The notes: generated by a model not told the origin, from the letters alone. A stretch of DNA of 64,000 nucleotides from Pseudoduganella armeniaca (GCF_003028855.1 NZ_CP028324.1:2232001-2296000), one strand, 5' to 3'. Positions 17,626-26,710 are shown, numbered from the stretch's first letter. Program-made: numbers and translations.

Positions 17626-18798
17626 ATGAAAGCAATGATCCTCGCTGCCGGCAAAGGCACGCGCGTTCGCCCACTGACCTACGAGCTGCCCAAGCCGATG
17701 ATCCCGATCCTGGGCAAGCCGGTCATGGCCTACCTGGTGGAGCACCTGGCCCGCTACGGCGTGACCGAAATCATGGTCAACGTCAGTTACCTGCATGAGA
17801 AGATCGAAGAGTACTTCGGCGAAGGCCACCAGTTCGGTGTCCAGATCGGCTACTCGTTCGAGGGCTACACCAACGACGAAGGCGAAGTGGTGCCGGAGCC
17901 GCTCGGTTCCGCCGGCGGCATGAAGAAGATCCAGGAATTCGGTGGCTTCTTCGATGAAACCACGATCGTGCTGTGCGGCGACGCACTGATCGACCTGGAC
18001 CTGAAGTCGGCGCTGTTCGAACACCGCCGCAAGGGCGCGCTGGCCACCGTCATCACGCGCGAGGTTCCGCTGGACAAGGTGTCCAGCTATGGCGTCGTCG
18101 TCAGCGACAAGGACGGCCGCATCACCGAATTCCAGGAAAAACCGTCGCCGGAAGAAGCGAAATCGAACTGCGCCAGCACGGGCATCTACATCTTCGAACC
18201 GGAAGTCATCGACCTGATTCCTTCCGACCGCCCATTCGACATCGGTTCCGAGCTGTTCCCGTTGCTGGCCGAGAAGGGCATGCCGTTCTACAGCCAGACC
18301 CGCAAGTTCAACTGGATCGACATCGGTTCTGTCAAGGACTACTGGGAAGTGCTGCAGGGCGTCTTGCTGGGCGAAGTGACCAATATGGCCGTGCCGGGCA
18401 TCCAGGTCGACGAAGGCCTGTGGGTCGGTTTGAATACCAGCATCGACTGGAGCGAAGGCACCAGGATCGAGGGCCCCGTCTACATCGGTTCCGGTGTCAA
18501 GGTCGACGCAGGCGCTACAATCATCGGTCCGACCTGGATCGGCCATGGCAGCCACATTTGCGCCGGTGCCACCGTAACGCGCAGCGTGCTGTTCGAATAC
18601 ACCCGAGTGTTACCGGATGTTTCACTCGACGAATTGATCGTGTTCAAGGATTATAGTGTGGACCGGTCTGGCGAAATGAAGCATATTTCGCAATACGAGT
18701 CGGGCGAATGGGCCAATGCACGCGACCGCCGCGCCGCCCGCCGCCGTGAAGAGCCGGCGACAGCAGAATTACACCACTTACAACAGAAGAAAGCATGA
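17626..18798 (+). CDS. NDP-sugar pyrophosphorylase with left-handed beta-helix tail
   Basis: A 390-residue nucleotidyltransferase that forms an NDP-sugar from a sugar 1-phosphate and an NTP. The signature MILAAGKGTRVRPLTYELPK is at residues 4-23, followed by PMIPILGKP and a VLCGDALIDLDL metal-binding motif near 118. From about residue 265 there are hexapeptide repeats (VYIGSGVKVDAGATIIGPTW), forming a left-handed beta-helix, as in GlmU- and ManC-like trimeric enzymes. The sugar could be mannose or glucose. It overlaps manC by 4 bases (ATGA), so the two are translationally coupled. This makes a second mannose-1-phosphate guanylyltransferase possible but not proven. Confidence 0.85.
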   Translation: MKAMILAAGKGTRVRPLTYELPKPMIPILGKPVMAYLVEHLARYGVTEIMVNVSYLHEKIEEYFGEGHQFGVQIGYSFEGYTNDEGEVVPEPLGSAGGMKKIQEFGGFFDETTIVLCGDALIDLDLKSALFEHRRKGALATVITREVPLDKVSSYGVVVSDKDGRITEFQEKPSPEEAKSNCASTGIYIFEPEVIDLIPSDRPFDIGSELFPLLAEKGMPFYSQTRKFNWIDIGSVKDYWEVLQGVLLGEVTNMAVPGIQVDEGLWVGLNTSIDWSEGTRIEGPVYIGSGVKVDAGATIIGPTWIGHGSHICAGATVTRSVLFEYTRVLPDVSLDELIVFKDYSVDRSGEMKHISQYESGEWANARDRRAARRREEPATAELHHLQQKKA

Positions 18799-20237
18799 AG
18801 ATATATCCCGTTATCCTGTCCGGCGGCGCCGGCACCCGCCTGTGGCCCCTGTCGCGTGCGGCCCTGCCGAAGCAATTGCTGCCCCTGGTCAACGACAAGA
18901 CCATGCTGCAGGACACGGCACTGCGCCTGACTGGCCGCCCGAGCGGCACGTCGGCTGGCGCACCGCAGCTGATGCAGCCGCTGATCATCTGCGGCAACGA
19001 ACACCGCTTCCTGGTGGCCGAGCAGTTGCGCGAAATTAACGTCAAGCCGCTCGGCATCCTGCTGGAGCCGGAGGGCCGCAACACGGCACCGGCCGTGGCA
19101 GCGGCGGCGCATTACCTGAAGGCGATCGATGCGGAGGCCGTCATGCTGGTGCTGCCGGCCGACCACGTGATCGCCGACACCGAAGCCTTCCACGCCGCCA
19201 TCGCCCGTGCCGCCAACCTGGCGCAGGACGGCGCGCTGGCCACGTTCGGCATCGTCCCGACCGGGCCGGAAACGGGCTACGGCTACATCAAGAGCGGCGA
19301 GCCGCTGCCGACGGAAGACCGCGGCTACAAGGTGGAGCGCTTCGTCGAGAAGCCGGACCGTGCCACGGCCGAGGGCTTCGTCGCCGCCGGCAATTATTAC
19401 TGGAACAGCGGCATGTTCCTGTTCCGTGCGGCCAGCTACCTGAGCGAATTGGAGCAGTTCCAGCCGGCGATCGCCAGCGCCAGCGCGGAAGCCGTCAACA
19501 AGGGCTACCGCGACCTGGACTTCTGCCGCCTGGACGAGACGGCGTTTGCCGCCAGCCCGTCCGACTCGATCGACTACGCCGTGATGGAGCACACCCGCCA
19601 CGCCGTGGTCGTGCCGGCCTCGATCGGCTGGAGCGACGTGGGCTCGTGGTCCGCGCTGTGGGAAGTGCAGGAGCGTAACGAAGACGGCAACGCCTGCCGC
19701 GGCGACGTCTACCTGGACGGCGTGAAGAACTCGCTGGTGCGCGCCGAAAGCCGCTGCGTGGCCGTGATCGGCGTCGAGGACGTCGTCATCGTCGAAACCA
19801 ACGACGCGGTGCTGGTCGCGCACAAGGACCAGGTCCAGCGCGTCAAGCACGTGGTCGAGCACCTGAAGTGCCAGGACCGCACGGAACACCTGCACCACAC
19901 CAAGGTGTACCGTCCGTGGGGCTGCTACGAAGGCATCGACATCGGCGACCGCTTCCAGGTCAAGCGGATCACGGTAAACCCGGGCGGCAAGCTGTCGCTG
20001 CAGATGCACCACCACCGCGCCGAACACTGGATCGTCGTATCGGGTACCGCCAAGGTCACGTGCGGCGACAAGGTCCAGCTGCTGACGGAAAACGAATCGA
20101 CGTATATCCCGATCGGCATGAACCACCGCCTGGAAAACCCGGGCAAGCTGCCGCTGCACCTGATCGAAGTGCAGTCGGGCAGCTATCTGGGCGAGGACGA
20201 CATCGTTCGCTTCGAGGACGTGTACCAGCGCGCCTGA
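18795..20237 (+). CDS. algA: Bifunctional mannose-6-phosphate isomerase / mannose-1-phosphate guanylyltransferase
   Basis: Supplies GDP-mannose: the C-terminal isomerase makes mannose 6-phosphate from fructose 6-phosphate and the N-terminal domain makes GDP-mannose from mannose 1-phosphate. The pyrophosphorylase motif SGGAGTRLWPLSRAALPKQ is at residues 8-26, and the domain runs to about 290. The C-terminal cupin (YRPWGCYEGIDIG, then QMHHHRAEHWIVVSG) holds the zinc ligands of type II isomerases. The length of 480 residues is standard. It is the last gene of the operon and is followed by a terminator. Together with the AlgD-like enzyme it completes the route to GDP-mannuronate, apart from phosphomannomutase, which is not in the window. 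manC is an equally valid symbol. Confidence 0.93.
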   Translation: MKIYPVILSGGAGTRLWPLSRAALPKQLLPLVNDKTMLQDTALRLTGRPSGTSAGAPQLMQPLIICGNEHRFLVAEQLREINVKPLGILLEPEGRNTAPAVAAAAHYLKAIDAEAVMLVLPADHVIADTEAFHAAIARAANLAQDGALATFGIVPTGPETGYGYIKSGEPLPTEDRGYKVERFVEKPDRATAEGFVAAGNYYWNSGMFLFRAASYLSELEQFQPAIASASAEAVNKGYRDLDFCRLDETAFAASPSDSIDYAVMEHTRHAVVVPASIGWSDVGSWSALWEVQERNEDGNACRGDVYLDGVKNSLVRAESRCVAVIGVEDVVIVETNDAVLVAHKDQVQRVKHVVEHLKCQDRTEHLHHTKVYRPWGCYEGIDIGDRFQVKRITVNPGGKLSLQMHHHRAEHWIVVSGTAKVTCGDKVQLLTENESTYIPIGMNHRLENPGKLPLHLIEVQSGSYLGEDDIVRFEDVYQRA

Positions 20238-20259
20238 CCCGTCGCTTGCAGTCATCTGA

Positions 20260-20301
20260 ATGCCGCGCAGCATGCAAATGCTGCGCGGCATTTTTATTTT
20301 T
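20260..20301 (+). terminator. Intrinsic terminator after manC/algA
   Basis: The stem ATGCCGCGCAGCA / TGCTGCGCGGCAT with a 6-base loop is followed by TTTTATTTTT. It closes the sugar-nucleotide operon. Confidence 0.93.
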
Positions 20302-20437
20302 CGCGCCGATGCAACGTAAAGATGACTCATGGCAACTTTCTATTAATAATTTTTCATTTCTCTTGCGAAAGCTGCTACACTTCCGCTCAGTATCAAAAAT
20401 TGACCATGAGCTACTGGCGATGCCAGCAGGAGAACAC

Positions 20438-20965
20438 ATGAAAAACACGATTTTCGCAGCAGCGCTGCTGGCGGCGTCGATGACGACCGCGGGCGCGACC
20501 AATATCAGCTCGCCGGCTGAGACCTTGACCCTGACGGTAGGCAAGAATTCGGTCAGCTTCGGCAATACCTTCGCGAACGCGAAGGCGGGCGACCTTTTCA
20601 GCGACCGCTTCTACTTCACGCTGAAGGGCGAGAGCGACCTGTCGATCAACCTGACGTCGGTGCGCGCTTCGACCGCCACGGACCTGACCCTGACCGGCTT
20701 CAGCCTGTTCGACGCCGACACCAACGCGACGGTCAACGGCAAGCAGCTGCTGACCGGTGCGAGAGAGTATTGGAAGCTGACGGCCAACGACCTGGCCGCG
20801 GGCCATTACTACCTGACCGTCGCCGGCAAGACCGTCGGTGCGGGCGGCTCGTTCGCCGGCAACGGCGTCATCGAAGTCAGCCCGGTACCGGAACCCGGCA
20901 CCACTGCAATGCTGCTGGGCGGCCTGGCTGTCCTGGGTGTGGCCGCGCGCCGCCGTCGCAACTGA
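20438..20965 (+). CDS. FxDxF-type PEP-CTERM protein
   Basis: A 175-residue exported protein with a Sec signal peptide (residues 1-20, ending TAGA) and a C-terminal PEP-CTERM signal: VPEPGTTAMLLGGLAVLGVA followed by RRRR. An exosortase would recognise this tail and anchor or release the protein at the cell surface. The FSDRFYF stretch near residue 51 is the FxDxF motif of a PEP-CTERM subfamily. The body is beta-rich and repetitive, without catalytic motifs. AGGAG precedes the ATG at 20438. The same frame is open much further upstream but overlaps manC, so the long version is rejected. It is followed 14 bases later by a paralogue. Confidence 0.9.
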   Translation: MKNTIFAAALLAASMTTAGATNISSPAETLTLTVGKNSVSFGNTFANAKAGDLFSDRFYFTLKGESDLSINLTSVRASTATDLTLTGFSLFDADTNATVNGKQLLTGAREYWKLTANDLAAGHYYLTVAGKTVGAGGSFAGNGVIEVSPVPEPGTTAMLLGGLAVLGVAARRRRN

Positions 20966-20979
20966 ATCACGGAGCAAAC

Positions 20980-21531
20980 ATGACCAAACTGATCAAATAC
21001 TGCCTGGCCGCCGCGCTGGCCTTCGGTTCCGCCCAGGCGAGTGCCGGTTATATCGACCTGAGCCAGGTGCAGGACGTGTCCGCCGTGCTGGAAGAAGCCA
21101 GCTCGTACGACTTCGGCCACCGCATCGTGACGACGGCCGCGCCGGGCGCCGCCAACAACGGTTTCAGCGACCGCTACACGTTCGCGCTGACCACGTCCTA
21201 CCAGACCAATGCGCTGATGACGTCGACGCTGTACAGCGATAACACCGGTCTCGTGATCACCGGCTTCAACCTGCGCACCGGCGCGGGCGCGTTGGTCTTC
21301 GCAGGCAGCGTCAATCCGCTGTTCGACGCCGCCGACCAGGCCTGGGAATTCGCAGGCGACCGCGCGCTGACCAGTGGCAGCTACTACCTGGAAGTGACGG
21401 GCTACACGACCGCCGCCGACGCCAGCTACAGCGGCACGCTGGCGATCAACGCCGTGCCGGAACCGACCTCGCTGGCCTTGATGCTGGGCGGTCTGGCGGT
21501 GCTGGGTGTGGCGATGCGCCGCCGCGCCTGA
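20980..21531 (+). CDS. FxDxF-type PEP-CTERM protein, tandem paralogue
   Basis: A 183-residue exported protein similar in plan to the gene just upstream: signal peptide ending ASA at about residue 22, an FSDRYTF motif near residue 60, a beta-rich body, and a PEP-CTERM tail (VPEPTSLALMLGGLAVLGVA, RRR). The C-terminal signal is nearly identical to that of its neighbour, while the body is more diverged, in keeping with an old tandem duplication. An ACGGAG ribosome-binding site lies before the ATG. A terminator follows, so the two genes form a small transcription unit. The function is unknown. Surface or matrix localisation is inferred from the sorting signal. Confidence 0.9.
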   Translation: MTKLIKYCLAAALAFGSAQASAGYIDLSQVQDVSAVLEEASSYDFGHRIVTTAAPGAANNGFSDRYTFALTTSYQTNALMTSTLYSDNTGLVITGFNLRTGAGALVFAGSVNPLFDAADQAWEFAGDRALTSGSYYLEVTGYTTAADASYSGTLAINAVPEPTSLALMLGGLAVLGVAMRRRA

Positions 21532-21548
21532 GCGATGACGCTATAATG

Positions 21549-21579
21549 AAAACGGAAGCTGCGGCTTCCGTTTTTTTTT
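21549..21579 (+). terminator. Intrinsic terminator after the PEP-CTERM pair
   Basis: The hairpin AACGGAAGC / GCTTCCGTT with a 3-base loop is followed by a long run of T, directly before the next gene. Confidence 0.92.
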
Positions 21580-21603
21580 CGTCGCTATCTGAAGGTTCGT
21601 ATC

Positions 21604-22613
21604 TTGCGTATCATCCCCTCCGTGCTGGCGCTGCTGCTGGCGGCATCGGGCGCCCATGCCCAAGGCAGCGCACCCGGCCTGCAGCCATCCCAACTGGCGC
21701 TGGTCATCAATGACGATGAACCCAACAGCGTGGAGATCGGCGAGCTGTACCGCACCGCGCGCGGCATCCCCGAGCGCAATATCGTCCACGTGCGCATTCC
21801 CAACAAGCCACGCAAGCTCGATGCCGAACAGTTCGCCCGGTTGAAGCAGGAGATCGACAGCAAGCTGGGCGCGGAAGTGGAAGCGGTGCTGATGGTGTGG
21901 ACGGCGCCGTATGCCGTCGAGTGCAACGGCATCACGGCCGCCTACACGCTGGGCTTCGATCCCGACCAGTGCAACAAGTCTTGCGGGCCCGGCCGCCAGA
22001 GCGCGTTCTTCAACGCCGCACCCGGCGTGCGGCCGTCGGAACGACAGCTGCGCTTGTCCATGTTGCTGCCGACCGAATCGGTCGAGCAGGCCAGGGCGCT
22101 GATCGAACGAGGCAAGGCGGCGGGTTTCAGCACGCCCGCCGCCGGGGCCTATTTCCTCGTCACCAGCGAAGGCGCACGTAACAGTCGCGCACGGTTCTTT
22201 CCGCCGTCCGGCTCGGTACCGCAACGCAAGCTGACGATCCACACGCTGCGCGAGGATGCCATCGAAGGCAAGCGCGACATCATGTTCTACCAGACCGGCA
22301 AGGCGCGCGTCGACAAGCTCGACACCTTGCGCTTCCTGCCGGGCGCGCTGGCCGACCACCTGACCTCGTTCGGCGGCGACCTGCTGGGGAAGGGCAGATG
22401 AGCAGCCTGCGCTGGCTGGAGGCCGGTGCGACGGCCAGCTACGGTACCGTCAGCGAACCGTGCAATTTCTGGCAGAAATTCCCCAATCCGAACCTGCTGC
22501 TGCGCCATTACCTGAATGGCGCCAGCGCCGTCGAGACGTACTGGCGCAGTGTCGCCTGGCCCGCCCAGGGCGTGTTCCTCGGCGACCCGTTGGCGGCGCC
22601 TTACCGGCGTTGA
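21604..22613 (+). pseudogene. TIGR03790-like exported protein, split by a frameshift
   Basis: Two abutting frames encode one family-length protein. The first (21604-22401) begins with a signal peptide ending AHAQ and runs to a TGA. The second (22398-22613) starts with ATG overlapping that TGA (ATGA) and carries the C-terminal segment typical of the family (MSSLRWLEAGATASYGTV, EPCNFWQKFPNP, WPAQGVFLGDPLAAPY). Joining them needs a -1 shift, equal to one missing base near 22388-22397, where the DNA reads GGGGAAGGGC. The family is found in genomes with exosortase systems and has no known activity. The break may be a sequencing error, a real lesion, or a natural two-part gene with coupled translation. 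Confidence 0.75.
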
Positions 22614-22640
22614 CGCGCGTCACGTTGCGTGCGCGCCGCA

Positions 22641-22668
22641 GCCATTAGTCCGTTCGGACTAATGGCTT
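22641..22668 (+). terminator. Hairpin after the TIGR03790-like gene
   Basis: A perfect 11-base inverted repeat (GCCATTAGTCC / GGACTAATGGC) with a GTTC loop is followed only by TTGTCAT. The stem fits a terminator, but the T-run is poor. Confidence 0.55.
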
Positions 22669-22805
22669 GTCATCAAAGGGTCATGCCATCCCGATAATAT
22701 GTAAGATGCAACATGGGAGCCACGCATGGACGCGCTCCTTTCCATCAACAGGAGTCCGGCCAGCGCGCACGCGGCACCGGGGCTTTTCATATCGCAGGGA
22801 TTTAC

Positions 22806-25800
22806 ATGACCTTCCACGCTTCATCGCGCGCCGTGCCTGGCCGCCTGACCGTCCTGGCAGCATTATTGGCCGCGTTTGCCACATCGGCCGCGCCAGCGTT
22901 TGCCGCGTCCGACATCGTCATCAGCCAGGCCTACGGCGGCGGCGGCAACAGCGGTGCCACCATCAAGTCCGACTTCGTCGAACTGTTCAACCGGGGTACC
23001 GCGGCCGTCACGCTGACGAACTGGAGCGTTCAATATGCCAGCGCCGGTGGCACTGCCTGGCAGGTCACGACCATCCCGACGGTCACCCTGCAGCCAGGCC
23101 AGTACTACCTGATCCAGCAAGCGTCCGGCAGCGGCGGCAGCGTCGCCTTGAGCCCGGACCTGACCGGCACCATTCCGATGGGCGGCAGCGGCGGCAAGGT
23201 TGCGCTGGTGCGTGCCACCACGGCGTTGACGGGCCCGAATCCAGCCGGCGCCAACGTGGCGGACCTGGTGGGTTGGGGCAGTAACGCCAACGGCTTCGAG
23301 GGCAGCGGCCCGGCCGGCGGTACCGCCAACGCCACCGCCGCGGTACGCAACGAAGCGGGCTGCGTCGACACGGACGACAACGCGGGCGACTTCACGATCG
23401 CCACGCCGACGCCACGCAACACCGCCACGCCGGCAAACGTGTGCGGCGCCCCAAGCGTCAAGCCGATCGTGCCGAACTGCCCGGCCAGCCTGGGCGTGGC
23501 GCAGGGCTATGCCGGCGTCGCGCTGCTGTCGGCCAGCGACGTGGACGGCATCGTCAACGGCGCCACCATCACCTCCAGCCCGGTTGCCGGCATCACGCTG
23601 GCGGGCTTCAGCGCCGCCGGCGAGGCCGGCGCCAGCGCCAGCGCGCGCCTGGAAGTGGCCGCCAACGTGCCGCTGGGCAGCTATCCCGTCACGATCCGCT
23701 TCGTCAACGACCAGGCTCAGGAAGCGTCGTGCACCGTCAACGTGGCAGTGCAGGCGCTGGCCGCCGTGACGCGCACGATCCCGCAGATCCAGGGGGCCGG
23801 CGCGGCCAGCCCGGTGGCCAACACGACGCAGACCACGCAGGGCGTCGTCACCGCCAAGGTGGCGGGCGGCTTCTTCCTGCAGGATGCGGCGGGCGACGGC
23901 GATCCGGCCACCTCCGACGGCCTGTTCGTCTACAGCAGCACGGCGGCCGACAACGTGTCGGTGGGCCAGCTGGTGCGCGTGACCGGCACCGTCGTCGAGT
24001 TCACGCCGAACGGCGCCAACCGTTCGTACACGGAAATGAAGGACGTCACGGCGGCCGTCGCGCTGTCCGGCGGCCACAGCGTGGCGCCGACCAATATCAC
24101 GCTGCCGAACGCGCGCCTGGACCAGGTCGAAGGCATGCTGGTGCGCTTCACCAGTCCGCTGACGATCTCGCAGACGTCGTATGTGGGCAGCCGCGGCGAG
24201 CTGACCTTGTCGTCCGGCCGCCTGGAAATCCCGACCAACCGCTACGTGCCGGGTTCGGCCGAAGCGCTGGCGCTGGCCGCGGCCAACGCCAACAACCGCA
24301 TCGTGCTGGACGACGGCCTGTTCACGGCGCCGACCACGATCCCGTACATCGGCGAGGGCCCGACCGTGCGCGCCGGCGATACCGTCACCGACCTGACCGG
24401 CGTGGTGGACTTCGGCGCCATTGGCGGCGGCGGTGCCGGCTTCAAGCTGCAGCCGACTGCCGCCCCGCTGATCGCGCGCGACAATCCGCGCGAAGGGGCG
24501 CCGCTGCTGCCGAGCGGTAACGTCAAGGTGGCCAGCGCCAACGTGCTGAACTTCTTCACGACGTTCACCAACGGCGTCAACCACCTGGGCCAGACCACGG
24601 CCGGCTGCACCATCGGCAGCTCCACCAGCCGCAGCAACTGCCGCGGCGCGGACAACCTGGCCGAATACGTGCGCCAGCGCGACAAGATCGTCGCCGAACT
24701 GAAAGGCATCGATGCCGACGTGTTCGGCCTGATGGAAATCCAGAACGACGGCGACTACTCGGCCGGCGTGCTGGTGGACAGCCTGAACGCGGCCTACGGC
24801 GCGCAGGTGTATGCCGTGGTACCGAAGCCGCTGGCAACCGGCACGGACGCGATCCGCGTGGCGATGATCTACAAGCCGGGCAAGCTGACGCTGGCCGGCC
24901 AGGCGATGGCGGATGCCGATGGCGTCAACAACCGTCCGCCGATGGCGCAAAGCTTCGTCGCCGCCAACGGCGAGAAGTTCACGCTGGTCGTCAACCACCT
25001 GAAGTCGAAGGGCAGCTGCCCGAGCGGCGACGGTGCCAATGCGGACAACGGCGACGGCCAGTCGTGCTGGAACGGCACCCGCGTGCTGCAGGCGCAGCGC
25101 CTGGTCAACACGTTCCTGCCGCAGGTCGTGGCGGCCGCCAACGATCCGGACGTGCTGGTGATCGGCGACATGAACTCCTACGGCATGGAAGACCCGATCC
25201 GCACCATCACGGCGGCCGGCTACGTCAACCAGCTGGAGCGCTTCGTGCGCCCGGCCGGCCTGCCGTACTCGTACGTGTTCGGTCACGAGGCGGGCTACCT
25301 GGACCACGCGCTGGCCAGCGCCGCGCTGAGCCCGCAGGTGGTCGGCGCCGCCGAGTGGCACGTCAATGCCGACGAGCCGGAAGTGATCGACTACAACCTG
25401 GACGGCAAGCCGCAGGACCTGTACAACGCGCTGCCGTACCGCGCTTCCGACCACGACCCGGTCGTCATCAGCCTGAACCTGGTGCCGAGCTACGTGGACG
25501 TCACGGCCAGCGTGCAGAAGGTCAGCTCCGGCCTGGTGTTCAACCGCGCCACGCAGCTGTTCACCGGCACGATCACCTTGGTCAACAAGTCGGGCGCCAC
25601 GCTGAACGGGCCGCTGCAGCTGTCGCTGGCAGGCCTGACGAGTGGCGTCACACTGGTCAACGCCACCGGCAGCAAGAACGGCGCGCCGTACATCACCGTC
25701 AACGGTGGCCTGGCCGCCGGTGTGCAGGTCGTGGTGCCGGTAACTTTCAGCAATCCGGCGAAAGCGGGCCTGACCTATACGGCCAAGGTCTACAGCGGCA

Positions 25801-25808
25801 ACTTCTAA
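22806..25808 (+). CDS. ExeM/NucH-type extracellular nuclease
   Basis: A 1000-residue secreted endonuclease that probably degrades extracellular DNA, for nutrients or to loosen the biofilm matrix. It has a signal peptide ending AFAA, then a lamin-tail-like domain (ASDIVISQAYGGGGNSG, about residues 35-150), beta-rich OB-like regions, and an endonuclease/exonuclease/phosphatase domain from VKVASANVLNFF (about 575) to YRASDHDPVV (about 878-887). Conserved residues include the LMEIQNDG glutamate, VNHLKSKGS and the final SDHDPV. The C-terminus is a short beta-rich domain without a PEP-CTERM signal, so it is probably released. The ATG at 22806, preceded by CAGGG, fits the signal peptide. It lies among PEP-CTERM genes. 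Confidence 0.92.
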   Translation: MTFHASSRAVPGRLTVLAALLAAFATSAAPAFAASDIVISQAYGGGGNSGATIKSDFVELFNRGTAAVTLTNWSVQYASAGGTAWQVTTIPTVTLQPGQYYLIQQASGSGGSVALSPDLTGTIPMGGSGGKVALVRATTALTGPNPAGANVADLVGWGSNANGFEGSGPAGGTANATAAVRNEAGCVDTDDNAGDFTIATPTPRNTATPANVCGAPSVKPIVPNCPASLGVAQGYAGVALLSASDVDGIVNGATITSSPVAGITLAGFSAAGEAGASASARLEVAANVPLGSYPVTIRFVNDQAQEASCTVNVAVQALAAVTRTIPQIQGAGAASPVANTTQTTQGVVTAKVAGGFFLQDAAGDGDPATSDGLFVYSSTAADNVSVGQLVRVTGTVVEFTPNGANRSYTEMKDVTAAVALSGGHSVAPTNITLPNARLDQVEGMLVRFTSPLTISQTSYVGSRGELTLSSGRLEIPTNRYVPGSAEALALAAANANNRIVLDDGLFTAPTTIPYIGEGPTVRAGDTVTDLTGVVDFGAIGGGGAGFKLQPTAAPLIARDNPREGAPLLPSGNVKVASANVLNFFTTFTNGVNHLGQTTAGCTIGSSTSRSNCRGADNLAEYVRQRDKIVAELKGIDADVFGLMEIQNDGDYSAGVLVDSLNAAYGAQVYAVVPKPLATGTDAIRVAMIYKPGKLTLAGQAMADADGVNNRPPMAQSFVAANGEKFTLVVNHLKSKGSCPSGDGANADNGDGQSCWNGTRVLQAQRLVNTFLPQVVAAANDPDVLVIGDMNSYGMEDPIRTITAAGYVNQLERFVRPAGLPYSYVFGHEAGYLDHALASAALSPQVVGAAEWHVNADEPEVIDYNLDGKPQDLYNALPYRASDHDPVVISLNLVPSYVDVTASVQKVSSGLVFNRATQLFTGTITLVNKSGATLNGPLQLSLAGLTSGVTLVNATGSKNGAPYITVNGGLAAGVQVVVPVTFSNPAKAGLTYTAKVYSGNF

Positions 25809-25841
25809 TCACACGCATCGGCAACTACTAGGAAACACATC

Positions 25842-26480
25842 ATGAGCAAAGCAATTCCCCTGGCCCGCGTCGTTGCCGCGCTGGCCCTGGCCCTGGCGGG
25901 CGCGCACGCGGCCGCCGATACGAGCTTCAACGTGTCGATCGACACCAGCGGTTTCGGTGTCGCGTCCGGCTGGCTGGACCTGCAGTTCAACGGTCCCGGC
26001 GTCGACCTGGCGCCGGCCGCAACGGTCACGCTGACGGATTTCGCCGGCTTCGACGCCAGCGCTGAAGTCATCACGGCAGGGCAGGTGGCCGGTTCGCTGG
26101 CGACCGGCTACACGATCGGCAATGGCGACGGCTGGAACGACCTGTTCCATGCGGTCAGCTACGGCAGCGTGCTGAGCTTCAAGGTCACGTTTGCCGGCGA
26201 CGCCGATCTGTCCGGCGACATCGGCCAGTCGGTCTTCGGCGTCTCGGCCTACGCGGCCGACCAGGAGACGCTGCTGGGCGGCTCGCGCGCGCTGGACGGC
26301 AGTCTGGGCACGATCACGTGGACGCCAGCTACGGTGCTGGGTGGCACGGGCAGCACGTCGTTCGCACTGAACGCCGATGCCATCGCCATTTCGGCGGTGC
26401 CGGAACCGTCGTCGTGGCTGATGATGGGCGTCGGCGCGATGCTGGCGGCCGGCGCCGCGCGCCGTTCCCGCCGCGCTTGA
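25842..26480 (+). CDS. PEP-CTERM protein (NF038129-like)
   Basis: A 212-residue exported protein with a signal peptide ending AAA at about residue 25, a beta-sandwich-like body starting TSFNVSIDTSGFG, and a C-terminal PEP-CTERM signal (VPEPSSWLMMGVGAMLAAGA, RRSRR). The start resembles the NF038129 family of PEP-CTERM proteins, as recalled. It follows the nuclease gene by 33 bases and may be co-transcribed. It has no catalytic motif and its function is unknown. A long palindrome follows the stop codon and may act as its terminator. Confidence 0.88.
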   Translation: MSKAIPLARVVAALALALAGAHAAADTSFNVSIDTSGFGVASGWLDLQFNGPGVDLAPAATVTLTDFAGFDASAEVITAGQVAGSLATGYTIGNGDGWNDLFHAVSYGSVLSFKVTFAGDADLSGDIGQSVFGVSAYAADQETLLGGSRALDGSLGTITWTPATVLGGTGSTSFALNADAIAISAVPEPSSWLMMGVGAMLAAGAARRSRRA

Positions 26481-26491
26481 TGTAAACCCAA

Positions 26492-26544
26492 GGGGTCAGG
26501 CACCAGTCTCGGGCGGTAACGCCCCGAGACTGGTGCCTGACCCC
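26492..26544. repeat. Long perfect palindrome (GGGGTCAGGCACC type)
   Basis: Two perfect 22-base arms (26492-26513 and 26523-26544) flank a 9-base loop. The outer end GGGGTCAGGCACC is shared in kind with other palindromes in this window (38138, 43084, 46150, 59326, 61309). It lies 11 bases after the stop codon and is followed by GGTGCTTTT, so it may also stop transcription. Confidence 0.9.
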
Positions 26545-26710
26545 GGTGCTTTTGCGGCCGCTGTTTGCTCTTCGTTTTTGTTGCGAAATAGTCGCGCAAC
26601 GTCTGAATGGTTGAGCTAAATGATATTAGTCTGGACACTACTACTTCGTGCATAGTTAAATCCGCCCTTCATTTTGTGACGGACGCCAAAAGCGTCCTCG
26701 AGCGGAAAAC

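Noticed and set aside
22863..25454. 863-residue minus-strand open frame opposite the nuclease gene
   Set aside because: Composition typical of a shadow frame (Arg/His/Val/Gly-rich). The plus strand carries clear nuclease motifs.
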